Of a stretch of DNA of 64,000 nucleotides, positions 50,906-60,657 are shown piece after piece. Source of the stretch: Arthrobacter sp. ISL-85 (lineage in GTDB: Bacteria; Actinomycetota; Actinomycetes; Actinomycetales; Micrococcaceae); contig NZ_JAGGPQ010000025.1 of assembly GCF_018613675.1 (NCBI RefSeq), positions 61,020 through 125,019 of the forward strand, written 5' to 3'. The translations under genes and the position numbers were made by a program. Under the pieces are notes generated by a model. The model ran no database searches and had not been told where the DNA came from. It saw only the letters and a program-made list of their open reading frames with translations. Each line of letters starts with the position of its first letter. Position 1 is the first letter of the stretch.

Positions 50906-51517
50906 ATGCGTCACGCAAGCGGGTCAGGGTGGCAAATCACCACCGATACGTCCGGGCCAATGATGATTGCCCTTTACGTCCGGGACACGGCTGGCCTGAA
51001 CGGAGTGGGGCGTCCCCTGCTCTCCCATGCGTCCCCCAAAATCCGCTGCGCCGACCACACCCATCTGACCGCAGACGTTGGCGGCTTCGGCGCGTTGAAG
51101 ACCGAGTGGGAGGCGTGGTGGGAGCAGCTGCTGAAGGCCCATCCGCACACATCCCCCGAACTGTCCCCGCCCGGGTTTGAAGCTTTCGGCAACTCTCCGG
51201 CCCTCCAACGGGTCCTGCAGGCCCATTTCGGCTCTGCCCTGACCTGGGCCAGGGAGCGCAGGAGCGAATATGCGGAGCTTGAAGCCGAGCGCGTGGCCAG
51301 CGGGGCGGACCAGCTGCTCGAGGACATGGTGGATGACCGGCTGATGGAAGTGGGGCGGGATTCGCGGGATTTCACGCTGACCATCATTGAGTTGCCGCTG
51401 GACGAGCAGCGGGCGTGGTACCTGGAACCGGACAAGATCATCATGAGCCAGGAGCTGATGGGCCAGCCTGAGCTGCTGCGCAGCTACGTCCAGCCGGTGC
51501 TGGAAATCCTGGTCTAG
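50906..51517 (+). CDS. Hypothetical protein
   Basis: The family is not recognised. The 203-residue soluble protein has a beta-rich first half (SGWQITTDTSGPMMIALYVRD), a Trp-rich helix (FGALKTEWEAWWEQLLKAHP), a charged helix (SALTWARERRSEYAELEAERVAS) and an ending of alternating beta and helix (FTLTIIELPLDEQRAWYLEPDKIIMS). It is conserved-looking and of normal codon use. ATG 50906 follows AGGGAAGGAC. It stands alone between the TetR gene and a convergent transglycosylase-like gene. Confidence 0.72.
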   Translation: MRHASGSGWQITTDTSGPMMIALYVRDTAGLNGVGRPLLSHASPKIRCADHTHLTADVGGFGALKTEWEAWWEQLLKAHPHTSPELSPPGFEAFGNSPALQRVLQAHFGSALTWARERRSEYAELEAERVASGADQLLEDMVDDRLMEVGRDSRDFTLTIIELPLDEQRAWYLEPDKIIMSQELMGQPELLRSYVQPVLEILV

Positions 51518-51543
51518 CCTTCACGGCAGGACGACGGCGGTCC

Positions 51544-52416
51544 TCACGTGCCGGCGTCGTCCTGCCGTATGGTGATGCGCACCTGCCCGTCGGCGGCCCC
51601 CGACGCCTGCCATCCGTCCCCGCCGGGCCGGCCCCAGCTGCGGCCCGCCACTTCCACCTTGGTCACAGCCAGGTCCTTGGCGTTCGCAACCGCCCACTGG
51701 GCAACCGACCACGCCAGCGCTCCGTCCGCCGCAACCACCAGGGTGGCGCCGTCCACCTGGGCATCAACGCCGCCGTAGGCCTGCTCAAGGTCGGTGGCCA
51801 CTGTCGCGGAATTTCCCGCGGCTGTCGGGGAGCGAAGCGTGCATTGGACGGCCGCCGGGGTCTGTCCGGTAAGCCCGGAAGCGAAGGCCCTACCCATCTC
51901 CTCGTGCTGGGCATATGCCTTGGGGTAAGCGGAGCGCTGGACCTGCTGGGCCGCGTCAGTGATATCCAGCGTCTCGTATCCCGGGATCTTCACGAGGGCG
52001 TCATAGAAGGCGTTGACGGCGTAGTAGGGGTCCATGATCTGGGCCTCGGTGCCCCAGCCTTGCGACGGCCGCTGCTGGAACAGTCCCCGCGAGTCCGGGC
52101 CGGCCTGGTCACCGTGCCCGATGTTGCGCAGCTTGGACTCCTGCATGGCGGTGGCCAGGGCAATGGTGGCCGCACGTGCGGGAAGGCGCCGCCGGACGGC
52201 GGCGGCAGTGATCAGGGCTGCGTTGGCCGCCTGGTCCGGCGCCAGTTCCCCGGTCCGGTCCCCGGCCGTGGCAGTGCACCGTTCCGACACGAGGGTCTCG
52301 GAACGCTGCACAAAGTACACTGCCGTGTAAATGCCTCCCACTGCCAAGGCAAGGGTGAGGAGCAGCACCGCCAGGCGGCGCAGGCCGCGTCTGCGCGCCA
52401 CAGACAGAGGTGCCAC
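51544..52416 (-). CDS. Exported lytic-transglycosylase-like protein
   Basis: The 290-residue protein has an N-terminal membrane/signal helix (GLRRLAVLLLTLALAVGGIYTAVYF). A lysozyme-like domain follows: PARAATIALATAMQESKLRNIGHGDQAG, then SRGLFQQRPSQGWGTEAQIMDPYYAVNAFYDAL, where the Glu in AMQES and the GLFQQ turn match transglycosylase folds. The C-terminal 110 residues form a separate domain of unknown type. It probably acts on peptidoglycan outside the membrane. The gene is seven bases upstream of the dapD stop, in the order dapD then this gene. Confidence 0.75.
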   Translation of the reverse strand: MAPLSVARRRGLRRLAVLLLTLALAVGGIYTAVYFVQRSETLVSERCTATAGDRTGELAPDQAANAALITAAAVRRRLPARAATIALATAMQESKLRNIGHGDQAGPDSRGLFQQRPSQGWGTEAQIMDPYYAVNAFYDALVKIPGYETLDITDAAQQVQRSAYPKAYAQHEEMGRAFASGLTGQTPAAVQCTLRSPTAAGNSATVATDLEQAYGGVDAQVDGATLVVAADGALAWSVAQWAVANAKDLAVTKVEVAGRSWGRPGGDGWQASGAADGQVRITIRQDDAGT

Positions 52417-52423
52417 GAAAGGA

Positions 52424-53452
52424 CTAGTTGGCGTGCAGGGCGTCGTTCAGTTCCACCGTTTGGCCCTTGCGGGGGAGGGCCTCCACTGCTCCCGTGGTGG
52501 AGTTGCGGCGGAACAGCAGGTTGGGTACGCCGGAGAGCTCGGCAGCCTTGACGATCCTGGTGGTGTCCTCGCCTACCTCGTCCTTCGGTCCCGGAACGCG
52601 GACCCGGGTGCCCGCCGTGACGTAGAGTCCGGCTTCAACCACAGAATCGTCACCGATGCTGATGCCCACGCCGGAGTTTGCCCCCAGCAGCACGCGTTCG
52701 CCGATGGTGATCTTTTCCTTGCCGCCGCCTGACAGGGTGCCCATAATGGAGGCGCCGCCGCCAACATCGCTGCCGTCACCGGTCACGACGCCTGCCGAAA
52801 TGCGCCCCTCCACCATGGAGGTGCCCAGGGTTCCGGCGTTGAAGTTCACGAAGCCCTCGTGCATGACCGTGGTGCCCGCGGCGAGGTGTGCACCCAGGCG
52901 AACCCTGTCGGCGTCGGCAATCCTGACCCCGCTGGGCACCACGTAGTCCACCATGCGGGGGAACTTGTCGATGCCGTAGACGGTGACTGCGCCCCGGCGG
53001 CGCAGCTTGGCGCGCGTCAGTTCGAAGCCTTCGACGGCGGCCGGGCCAAAGTTGGTCCACACGACATTGGGGAGCTTGCCGAAGATGCCGTCAAGGTTGA
53101 TGGTGTTGGGCTGGACCAGGCGGTGCGAGAGCAGGTGCAGCCGGAGGTAGGCATCCGCGGTGTCGGCGGGGGCCTCGTCCAGGTGGATCTGTACGAAGAC
53201 CACCTTCTGCTCCGTGCCGCGGTCCTGGTCTGCGCCGTTCTCGGCGATGCTGGCCAGGACTTCGTCGGCATTGTCCACCGACCGGAGGTCCTGGGCTGCC
53301 ACGCCGAGTGCCGGGGCGGGGAACCAGACGTCCAGGACCGTTGCCTCGCTGCCGGCTGTGGCGATGGTGGCCACGCCAAAGCCATAGGCGGAACGGTCAT
53401 CAGCGTTGGAGGTCAGGGTTTCGGGCACAGCGGAGGAAGCGGTCTCAGTCAT
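52424..53452 (-). CDS. dapD: Tetrahydrodipicolinate N-succinyltransferase (actinobacterial type)
   Basis: The 342-residue left-handed beta-helix acyltransferase has hexapeptide repeats in VRLGAHLAAGTTVMHEGFVNFNAGTLG and IGERVLLGANSGVGISIGDDS, an N-terminal mixed domain, and the actinobacterial FPRMVDYVVPSGVRI segment. It makes N-succinyl-2-amino-6-ketopimelate for lysine and peptidoglycan. The ATG at 53452 has a TAGACT -10 seven bases upstream, giving a leaderless mRNA. It is divergent from dapE. A frame continuing upstream to 55570 is antisense to dapE and gluD and is not coding. Confidence 0.95.
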   Translation of the reverse strand: MTETASSAVPETLTSNADDRSAYGFGVATIATAGSEATVLDVWFPAPALGVAAQDLRSVDNADEVLASIAENGADQDRGTEQKVVFVQIHLDEAPADTADAYLRLHLLSHRLVQPNTINLDGIFGKLPNVVWTNFGPAAVEGFELTRAKLRRRGAVTVYGIDKFPRMVDYVVPSGVRIADADRVRLGAHLAAGTTVMHEGFVNFNAGTLGTSMVEGRISAGVVTGDGSDVGGGASIMGTLSGGGKEKITIGERVLLGANSGVGISIGDDSVVEAGLYVTAGTRVRVPGPKDEVGEDTTRIVKAAELSGVPNLLFRRNSTTGAVEALPRKGQTVELNDALHAN

Positions 53453-53503
53453 GTGCCCCAGTCTATCGAGGGCTGGGCGGGCGGTTCGAACTAGACTTGC
53501 TTC
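53453..53503. promoter_or_regulatory. Divergent leaderless promoters of dapD and dapE
   Basis: The whole intergenic space is 51 bases. It holds TAGACT on the minus strand (53465-53460, seven bases from the dapD ATG) and TAGACT on the plus strand (53492-53497, six bases from the dapE GTG). The two -10 boxes are 26 bases apart, so polymerases would interfere with each other. Confidence 0.6.
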
Positions 53504-54640
53504 GTGACTGCTGAAACCGCCCCTGAATCTTCCGTGTCCACCCTTGACCTGCACCAGGACGTGGCGCTGCTGACCGCGGCACTCATGGACATCAACAGCG
53601 TGTCGGGCAATGAGAAGCAGCTCGCGGACGCCGTCGAAGCCGCCCTGCTGGAGATTCCCCAGCTCACCGTGCTGCGCGACGGCGACGCCATCATCGCCCG
53701 CACGGAACTGGGCCGCAGCGAACGCGTCATCCTGGCCGGCCACCTGGACACGGTCCCGCTGCCGCTGACTGAAGGCTCGAGAGGCACTGTCCCGTCCAGC
53801 TGGGACCCGGAAGTTCCGGGGGAGGGCATCCTCTACGGCCGCGGCGCCACCGACATGAAGGGCGGCGTGGCGGTCCAGCTGGCGCTGGCAGCCGGGATGT
53901 TCGACGGCGGCAAGCAGCCCAAGCGGGACGTCACCTTTGTGTTCTACGACCACGAGGAAGTGGAAGCGGTCAAGAGCGGCCTGGGACGGCTGGTCCGCAA
54001 CCATGGAGACCTGCTGCAGGGAGACTTCGCCATCCTGCTGGAGCCCACGCACGGCACCGTGGAGGGCGGCTGCAACGGCACCAGCCGGTTCGAGGCCAGT
54101 ACAACGGGCGAGGCTGCCCACTCGGCACGCGCGTGGATGGGCAGCAACGCGATCCATGCAGCAGCCCCCATCCTGGCCCGCCTGGCAGCCTACGAACCGC
54201 GGACCATCAACGTTGACGGGCTCGACTACCGGGAAAGCCTCAACGCGGTGAAAATCAACGGCGGCACCGCCGGCAACGTCATCCCGGACCGCTGCGTGGT
54301 GGAAATCAACTACCGGTTCGCGCCGGACAAGACTCCGGACCAGGCCGAAGCCCACGTCCGGGAACTGCTGGAGGGCTTTGACGTGGTCCGCACCGATGCC
54401 GCCGCGGGCGCGCGGCCCGGCCTGCAGCATCCGGCTGCCGCATCCTTCATCGCCGCCGTGGGAGCCGAGCCCAAGCCCAAATACGGCTGGACCGACGTCG
54501 CACGCTTCAGCGAGCTGGGAATCCCGGCGGTGAACTTCGGACCGGGGGACCCGCTGCTGGCGCACAAGGACAACGAGCACGTCCACGCTGACGCCATCCG
54601 CACATGCCTGGCCGTCCTGCAAAGCTGGCTCGCTGCCTGA
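53504..54640 (+). CDS. dapE: Succinyl-diaminopimelate desuccinylase
   Basis: A 378-residue M20 metallopeptidase-like hydrolase. Zinc ligands and catalytic residues are in VILAGHLDTVPL (His, Asp), YGRGATDMKGG (bridging Asp), FYDHEEVEAV (catalytic Glu, ligand Glu) and a late His near GDPLLAHKDNEHV. It releases LL-diaminopimelate and succinate. GTG start, leaderless from TAGACT. Together with dapC and dapD, three consecutive steps of the succinylase pathway are in this window. Confidence 0.95.
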   Translation: MTAETAPESSVSTLDLHQDVALLTAALMDINSVSGNEKQLADAVEAALLEIPQLTVLRDGDAIIARTELGRSERVILAGHLDTVPLPLTEGSRGTVPSSWDPEVPGEGILYGRGATDMKGGVAVQLALAAGMFDGGKQPKRDVTFVFYDHEEVEAVKSGLGRLVRNHGDLLQGDFAILLEPTHGTVEGGCNGTSRFEASTTGEAAHSARAWMGSNAIHAAAPILARLAAYEPRTINVDGLDYRESLNAVKINGGTAGNVIPDRCVVEINYRFAPDKTPDQAEAHVRELLEGFDVVRTDAAAGARPGLQHPAAASFIAAVGAEPKPKYGWTDVARFSELGIPAVNFGPGDPLLAHKDNEHVHADAIRTCLAVLQSWLAA

Positions 54641-54655
54641 CGGGCCCCTATATGA

Positions 54656-54692
54656 AAAGGTCCGGAACTCCCCACGGGAATTCCGGACCTTT
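54656..54692. terminator. Bidirectional terminator between dapE and gluD
   Basis: A perfect 12-bp stem (AAAGGTCCGGAA at 54656-54667, complement at 54681-54692) with A and T flanks, between convergent stops. Confidence 0.85.
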
Positions 54693-54723
54693 CTTGTTGG
54701 AGTGCCTTTTGCAGCTTCGAAGG

Positions 54724-55563
54724 TTAGGGAGCCGCAGCCTCCAGGACATCCGGTTGGGCCTTCGCCGTGCCGCCGGCGGCCTTCTTGGAGCCGCGGCGCT
54801 CGATCCATACGGCAAGCCGTGAGACCGAGATGTTGATGGCGATGTAGATGGCGGCCGCCACGAAGAAGATGGGGAACAGATACTGCGTACCCAGGAAGTC
54901 CGCCATGACCTGGACCGCGCGCAGCAGTTCGCCGTACGCCACGATGTAACCCAGCGAGGTGTCCTTCAGCAGGACCACCATCTGCGCTACGAGCGAGGGC
55001 ATCATGCGGCGGATGGCCTGCGGCAGCTCGATCAGCATGCGCGACTTGTAGCTGGTCAGGCCGATGGCCAGGCCGGCTTCGCGCTGCCCCTTGGGCAGGG
55101 ACTGGATACCGGCACGGATGATTTCGGCGAAGACCGCAGCGTTGTACAGCACCAGGCCGGCCACGACGGCCACGAACGCGGAGGTGCCGAAGCCCAGGAG
55201 GATGAAGAGCATCATCAGGACCACGGGCATGCCGCGCAGGAATTCCAGGATGACCCGCACGGGTACCCGGATGGCTGCGGCGTCCGAAATGCGCAGGAGG
55301 CACAGCAGCAGGCCCAGGGGGAAGGCGATGACTGCCGCAAGTGCCGCTGCCGAAAGGGTGGATCCGAGTCCGTTGCCCAGAAGGCGCCACACGTCGGCGC
55401 GCGTGAAGATCTGCCAGCGGCGCGCTTCGAAGATGCCCTGCTGCGCGAGGGTCATCACAACCCAGGCCAGCAGGCCAAGAATCAGCAGGCCGCCGATGAT
55501 GGAGGCAATGAGGGAAACCCGGCGCGCTTTCGGGCCGGGGACGTCGTAGAGAACGGAACTCAT
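54724..55563 (-). CDS. gluD: Amino acid (glutamate-type) ABC transporter permease GluD
   Basis: The 279-residue His/Glu/Gln/Arg-type permease has five helices and the coupling motif QREAGLAIGLTSYKSRMLIELPQAIRRMMP. The N-terminal 50 residues precede the conserved TLSAAALAAVIAFPLGLLL. The C-terminus is a charged Ala/Pro tail (RRGSKKAAGG...). Its ATG overlaps the gluC stop by four bases. It is the last gene of the gluABCD-type operon, in the same order as Corynebacterium. Confidence 0.92.
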   Translation of the reverse strand: MSSVLYDVPGPKARRVSLIASIIGGLLILGLLAWVVMTLAQQGIFEARRWQIFTRADVWRLLGNGLGSTLSAAALAAVIAFPLGLLLCLLRISDAAAIRVPVRVILEFLRGMPVVLMMLFILLGFGTSAFVAVVAGLVLYNAAVFAEIIRAGIQSLPKGQREAGLAIGLTSYKSRMLIELPQAIRRMMPSLVAQMVVLLKDTSLGYIVAYGELLRAVQVMADFLGTQYLFPIFFVAAAIYIAINISVSRLAVWIERRGSKKAAGGTAKAQPDVLEAAAP

Positions 55564-56210
55564 CGGGCAATCGCCACCTTTCGTTCCACCGTGTTGGCGA
55601 GGATTCCCAGCGGAACGGTGAGGAGCAGATAGAAGAACGCCGTACCCAGCAGGACAGTGATCACGGCGTCACCGTTGGCATTGGCCAGCTGGCGGCCGTA
55701 GCCGAACAGCTCCAGGACGAAGAAGGCGCCGGCCACCGAGGAGTTCTTGACCAGGGCGATCAGGATGTTGATCAGCGGCGGGATCACCGTCCGCAGTGCC
55801 TGGGGGAGGATGATGAGCGAGAGAACCTGGCCGAACTTCATGCCGATGCTTCGTGCTGCCTCGGCCTGGCCCACAGGCACGCTGTTGACACCCGAGCGGA
55901 CAGCTTCGGCGATGAACGCGGCGGTGTAGGTGCTGAGGGCGATGATGGCGGCGATCTCGAACTGCTCGAATTTGACCCCGATCCGGGGGAGCACCACCGC
56001 TGCGAAGAAGAACGCAATGGTCAGCGGGGTGTTGCGGAGGATTTCCACGTATACGGTGCTGAAACCGCGAAGGGCCGCAACCGGGGAGACGCGTGCCGCG
56101 GCCAGCAAGGTGCCGAGGATCAACGCGAAGATGCCGGAGACGACGGAGAGAAAGAGAGTGCGGAGAAAACCTTCCCAGTAGAGGGGCAGGTTTTCAAAGA
56201 TGACGTCCAT
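55560..56210 (-). CDS. gluC: Amino acid (glutamate-type) ABC transporter permease GluC
   Basis: A 216-residue permease of the polar amino acid family: LFLSVVSGIFALILGTLLAAARVSP, coupling motif GQAEAARSIGMKFGQVLSLIILPQALRTVIPP. It should dimerise with GluD. The start MDVIFENLPLYWEGFLRTLF is the usual short periplasmic helix. It follows gluB by 85 bases and overlaps gluD. Confidence 0.93.
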   Translation of the reverse strand: MDVIFENLPLYWEGFLRTLFLSVVSGIFALILGTLLAAARVSPVAALRGFSTVYVEILRNTPLTIAFFFAAVVLPRIGVKFEQFEIAAIIALSTYTAAFIAEAVRSGVNSVPVGQAEAARSIGMKFGQVLSLIILPQALRTVIPPLINILIALVKNSSVAGAFFVLELFGYGRQLANANGDAVITVLLGTAFFYLLLTVPLGILANTVERKVAIAR

Positions 56211-56295
56211 AAGATCCTTCGGCTGTAAGCGTGGACGGATTAAAGGCGGTGCCGCCGGGGCTGCTGAGCAGACCCGGCGGCGCGGCGGACGCTAC

Positions 56296-57183
56296 TTAGT
56301 AACGGTTGATGGCCGGGAGGCTGGGTGCGGTCTTGATGACTGAACCTGCAGTGGCTTCCCAGGCCTTCTTGTAGGAGCCGTCCTTTTCGAAGGATTCCAG
56401 CTGGTCGTTGATCCAGTTGCGGAACTCGGTGTCGCCCTTCTTCAGGCCGATGCCGTAGGGCTCCTTGGTGAAGGTTTCCTCGGAGGCGAGCTTGAAGGCG
56501 TCCGGCTCCTTGTCAACGAAGCCGGCGAGGATCACGTTGTCCGTGGTCACGGCTTCGACCTGCTTGTTGCGCAGCGGCTCCAGGCAGGCGGAGTAGGTGG
56601 CGGCCGGGACCAGTTCCGCGCCGTACTTGTCCACAATGGTGGCGGCAGGGGTGGAGCCGGTGACGGAGCAGACCTTCTTGCCCTTGACGTCCTCGGGCTT
56701 CTTGATGGTGTCGTTGTCCTTGTTCACCATGAGGGCCTGGCCTGCTTCGTAGTACGGACCGGCGAAGTCGACAACTTCCTTGCGCTTGTCGCTGATGGTG
56801 TACGTGGCGATGACCAGGTCCACCTTGCCCTGCTGAATGAAGGGTTCGCGGTTTGCGGAAACGGTCTCGGACCATTCGATCTTGTCTGCGGGGATGCCCA
56901 GCTTGGCGGCGATCAGCTTGCCCATCTCAACATCGAAACCGACGGGCTTGCCGTCCAGGCCCACCTGGCCGAACAGCGGCTGGTCGAACTTGGTGCCGAT
57001 CTTGATGGTCCCGGCGGAGGACAGTTTCGCCATGGTGGTTCCGGCGGCGAAAGACGGCTTTTCAACGGGGCTCGGGTTGCTGGAGCCGCCGGAGTCGCCG
57101 CCGCCGCAGGCGCTGAGGGACAGTGCGAGGGCGGCGGCAGCCGCCACGGCGAAGGACTTCCGCCGGGACATAAATGCCTTCAT
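56296..57183 (-). CDS. gluB: Glutamate-type ABC transporter binding lipoprotein GluB
   Basis: The 295-residue family 3 binding protein has a signal peptide with lipobox ALSLSAC (Cys at about 26), then ATTMAKLSSAGTIKIGTKFDQPLFGQ. The core GFDVEMGKLIAAKLGIPADKIEWSE is followed by YTISDKRKEVVDFAGPYYEAG, all characteristic. ATG 57183 is preceded by GAAAGGAATGTC. Affinity for glutamate or a related polar amino acid is inferred from the operon. Confidence 0.94.
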   Translation of the reverse strand: MKAFMSRRKSFAVAAAAALALSLSACGGGDSGGSSNPSPVEKPSFAAGTTMAKLSSAGTIKIGTKFDQPLFGQVGLDGKPVGFDVEMGKLIAAKLGIPADKIEWSETVSANREPFIQQGKVDLVIATYTISDKRKEVVDFAGPYYEAGQALMVNKDNDTIKKPEDVKGKKVCSVTGSTPAATIVDKYGAELVPAATYSACLEPLRNKQVEAVTTDNVILAGFVDKEPDAFKLASEETFTKEPYGIGLKKGDTEFRNWINDQLESFEKDGSYKKAWEATAGSVIKTAPSLPAINRY

Positions 57184-57253
57184 GACATTCCTTTCATTGA
57201 TGGCCGTGGGTATTCCGGCCTGGATGCGAACTGAAGTGTGGTTGTCCGGCACG

Positions 57254-58009
<756 letters not shown>

Positions 58010-58101
58010 AGGAAAGAATCTAGCGAACAACGGTGGCCTATGACGCCAATCACCCCAAGTTCCTGCCGATCGTGATTCAAGAGATACCTGGAGTTGGAGG
58101 T

Positions 58102-58107
58102 TAGCCT
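58102..58107 (+). promoter_or_regulatory. -10 box of the LOG-family gene
   Basis: TAGCCT is followed by AGGGGA and the ATG: six bases, compatible with either a leaderless start or a very close ribosome site. Confidence 0.4.
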
Positions 58108-58113
58108 AGGGGA

Positions 58114-58896
58114 ATGAGCATCAATGCAGATCCGGCCAAGAATTCCCAGCCGCGCCGTAAGGGGCCCCTTGAGCTGCGCCGCAAACAGGCGGCCGTGGAC
58201 ATGTCGGACCAGCACCTGCTTGATACCAAGGGCCCCGGCCAGTTTGTCCACACCGATCCGTGGCGGGTCCTGCGGATCCAGAGCGAATTCGTCGAGGGCT
58301 TCGGTGCGCTGGCGGACATCGGAAAAGCGGTCAGCGTCTTCGGTTCGGCCCGTACCAAGCCGGGAAGCGTCTACTACGAGATGGGCGTGGAAGTGGGGCG
58401 CAAGCTCGCTGAAGCCGGAGTAGCCGTGATCACAGGCGGTGGCCCCGGTTCCATGGAGGCGGCCAACCGGGGAACGGTGGAAGGCAATGGCGTATCGGTG
58501 GGCCTGGGCATCGAGCTTCCGTTCGAGCAGGGCCTGAACCAGTGGGTGGACCTGGGCATCAACTTCCGCTACTTCTTCGCCCGCAAAACGATGTTCGTCA
58601 AATACGCGCAGGGGTTCATTGTGCTGCCCGGGGGCCTGGGCACTCTGGATGAGCTGTTCGAGGCCATGGTCCTGGTCCAGACCCGGAAGGTGACGTCCTT
58701 CCCCATCGTCCTCCTCGGCGTCGATTTCTGGGGACCGATGATCGACTGGATCAGGGGCACCCTGGTAGCTGAAGGCATGGTCTCCGAAAAGGACCTGGAC
58801 CTCATCCAACTGGTTGATGACCCGGCGGAAGCCGTGGACCGGGTCCTCCACGTCGCCGTGACCCCGTCGCTGAACGGGGAACAGCGGCCGGAGTAG
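58114..58896 (+). CDS. LOG-family protein (cytokinin riboside phosphate hydrolase type)
   Basis: The 260-residue Rossmann-like protein has VSVFGSARTKPGSVYYE, GVAVITGGGPGSMEAANRG and the family signature VLPGGLGTLDELFEAMVLVQTRK. LOG proteins hydrolyse nucleoside 5'-monophosphates, including cytokinin precursors; in M. tuberculosis the orthologue Rv1205 makes cytokinins. The 60-residue N-terminal extension before the core is usual for this longer actinobacterial form. It lies in the dapE-LOG-DivIVA synteny block. Confidence 0.9.
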   Translation: MSINADPAKNSQPRRKGPLELRRKQAAVDMSDQHLLDTKGPGQFVHTDPWRVLRIQSEFVEGFGALADIGKAVSVFGSARTKPGSVYYEMGVEVGRKLAEAGVAVITGGGPGSMEAANRGTVEGNGVSVGLGIELPFEQGLNQWVDLGINFRYFFARKTMFVKYAQGFIVLPGGLGTLDELFEAMVLVQTRKVTSFPIVLLGVDFWGPMIDWIRGTLVAEGMVSEKDLDLIQLVDDPAEAVDRVLHVAVTPSLNGEQRPE

Positions 58897-58939
58897 CTGC
58901 GCGCCGCGGTTCGGGCCGTCGGTCTGGCACCATGGAACC

Positions 58940-59404
58940 GTGAGCTTTTTTCTGGTTTTCCTCGCCGTCGTGCTCGTGACGGCGGTTCTGTGGTCCGGCC
59001 TGGGCCGGCGCTCCCGTAAATCGGGCGGGGCTGCGCTGCCCGTCCTGCTGGACGGGTTCGGAGAGCCACCGGCCAACCTTCCGCCCGTGTTGCTGCCCGA
59101 GCGCGCCGTTCCGGAGGACGTGACCCGGCTGCGTTTCTCGCTGGGCCTGCGCGGTTACCGGATGGACCAGGTGGACCAGGTGCTGGACGAACTGAGGGAC
59201 CAGCTGGCGGCCCGGGATGCGGAACTGGCGGAGCTGCGGGGCCGGCTGGCCGCCGCGGAAGATCCCACGGAGCAGTCTTCCGACGACGGACCCATGGTCC
59301 CCGGTACGGTTCCCGAAGTGCCGGTTCCGGAAGAGCCTGGTGCGGGAGGGGGCGGGAACCGGGGGGTCCATGAGGACGCTGCCCCGGGGAAGGGCAGCCT
59401 GTGA
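58940..59404 (+). CDS. Small membrane protein with DivIVA-type domain
   Basis: The 154-residue product has one N-terminal helix (SFFLVFLAVVLVTAVLW), a linker, then RLRFSLGLRGYRMDQVDQVLDEL (about 65-87). This is the DivIVA/Wag31 N-terminal signature, in which the FxxxxRGYxxxxVDxxLD pattern binds membranes or forms a coiled coil. A short coiled coil LRDQLAARDAELAELRGRL and an acidic-proline tail follow. Homologue of Rv1209. The GTG start lacks a clear ribosome site. Its stop overlaps the next start (GTGA). Confidence 0.82.
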   Translation: MSFFLVFLAVVLVTAVLWSGLGRRSRKSGGAALPVLLDGFGEPPANLPPVLLPERAVPEDVTRLRFSLGLRGYRMDQVDQVLDELRDQLAARDAELAELRGRLAAAEDPTEQSSDDGPMVPGTVPEVPVPEEPGAGGGGNRGVHEDAAPGKGSL

Positions 59405-60657
59405 GCACGGTGGCCCGCCGGAACCCGCTGGCCTCTGCCGGCGACGTGGTCCAGCGCGCAGCTTCCACCGTCCGCGGCTGGCCCTGGCGGCTGCAGGTCA
59501 CCGCACTGTACGGCGGCTCCCGGTTGGTCTCAGCCTGCATCTTCATGGCCGCGGCGCTTCACCAGGGCCCCAACCCCTGGTTCGCGCCAAAACCTGACTA
59601 CTGGAATTTCATCAATATCTGGGATGCCCGCTGGTACGGCCAGGTCATCGCCAACGGCTACCCGTCGGTCCTTCCCACGGACGCCGCCGGCAACGTCCAG
59701 GAGAATACGTGGGCTTTCTACCCGCTTTATCCGACGCTGGCAGGCGGACTCAGCCGCCTCACCGGCCTGAACACCGCCGCGTCGCTCACCCTGGTGGCCA
59801 TGTTGGCCGGCTGGGCGGCGGCCCTCGTGGTGTACGCACTCTTCCGGCAGAAGGCCGCGCACACACCAGCCATGTGGGGTGTTGCGTTCTTTTCGGCCTT
59901 TCCCGTCTCTGCCGTGCTGCAGGTACCCTACGCCGAGCCGCTGTCCCTCCTGCTGCTCGCCGGGGCCCTGCTGCTGGTAGTGCGACGGCAGTACCTCTGG
60001 GCCGCCCCCGTCGTGGTTTTGCTGTGCCTGTCCCGGCCCGTCGGCGTCCCCTTCGCCGCCATGCTGGGGCTGCTGCTGATCGTCCATGCCGCCACGAACG
60101 TGCGCCGTGGGCGGCAGCGCGGTCCGGCTGAAGACGCCCATTCGGTCAAGGACCTGGCGGCACTCACCGGACTCACCGCCGTCGCGGGCTTATCCGCCCT
60201 GGCGTGGCCCGCTGCGGCGTGGGCGGCGACCGGCGACCTGCAGGCGTACACCAAAACCGAAACCGTGTGGCGGGGCCAGGACCTGGTACCTTTCAAGCCC
60301 TGGTTCGACACCGGCGTCGAGCTCTTCGGCCCCGTGCTGGGCGTCCTTGCGCCCCTGGTGTTCATGGTGCTGTTCGGGGTGATGCTGTACCTGCCCCCGG
60401 TGGTGCGGCTCGGCGTCGAACTGCGGCTCTGGTGCGCCTGCTACATGGCTTACCTGCTGGCGTTCCTCCACCCCCAGACCAGCACCTTCAGGATGCTGCT
60501 GCCGCTGTTTCCGCTGGCGCTGGGCGCGGTTTTCCTGTCCCGGTCCAGGGCGTACCGGGGAACGGTGGTGGTCATGTTCCTGCTGCTGCAGATCGTCTGG
60601 ATCGTGTGGTTGTGGGCGTGGGCGCAGCTGCCCGGCGGAGGCGATTATCCGCCTTAG
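59401..60657 (+). CDS. Polyprenyl-phosphate-type mannosyltransferase (PIG-V-like) membrane protein
   Basis: A 418-residue protein of the GT-C superfamily with about ten helices. The first outside loop contains NFINIWDARWYGQVIANGYP, whose Asp-Ala-Arg is the catalytic-acidic motif of PIG-V-like mannosyltransferases, followed by AFYPLYPTLAGGLSRL. It probably transfers mannose from a lipid carrier outside the membrane to a glycolipid or protein; the acceptor is unknown. GTG start overlapping the DivIVA-domain gene, so the two are coupled. Confidence 0.78.
   Translation: MSTVARRNPLASAGDVVQRAASTVRGWPWRLQVTALYGGSRLVSACIFMAAALHQGPNPWFAPKPDYWNFINIWDARWYGQVIANGYPSVLPTDAAGNVQENTWAFYPLYPTLAGGLSRLTGLNTAASLTLVAMLAGWAAALVVYALFRQKAAHTPAMWGVAFFSAFPVSAVLQVPYAEPLSLLLLAGALLLVVRRQYLWAAPVVVLLCLSRPVGVPFAAMLGLLLIVHAATNVRRGRQRGPAEDAHSVKDLAALTGLTAVAGLSALAWPAAAWAATGDLQAYTKTETVWRGQDLVPFKPWFDTGVELFGPVLGVLAPLVFMVLFGVMLYLPPVVRLGVELRLWCACYMAYLLAFLHPQTSTFRMLLPLFPLALGAVFLSRSRAYRGTVVVMFLLLQIVWIVWLWAWAQLPGGGDYPP

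Noticed and set aside
52424..55570. A 1048-residue open frame on the minus strand spanning dapD, antisense dapE and the gluD terminus
   Set aside because: Only the last 342 residues are DapD; the rest is the mirror of dapE and gluD with Arg/Gly/His-rich shadow composition. Such long antisense frames are normal in high-GC genomes.
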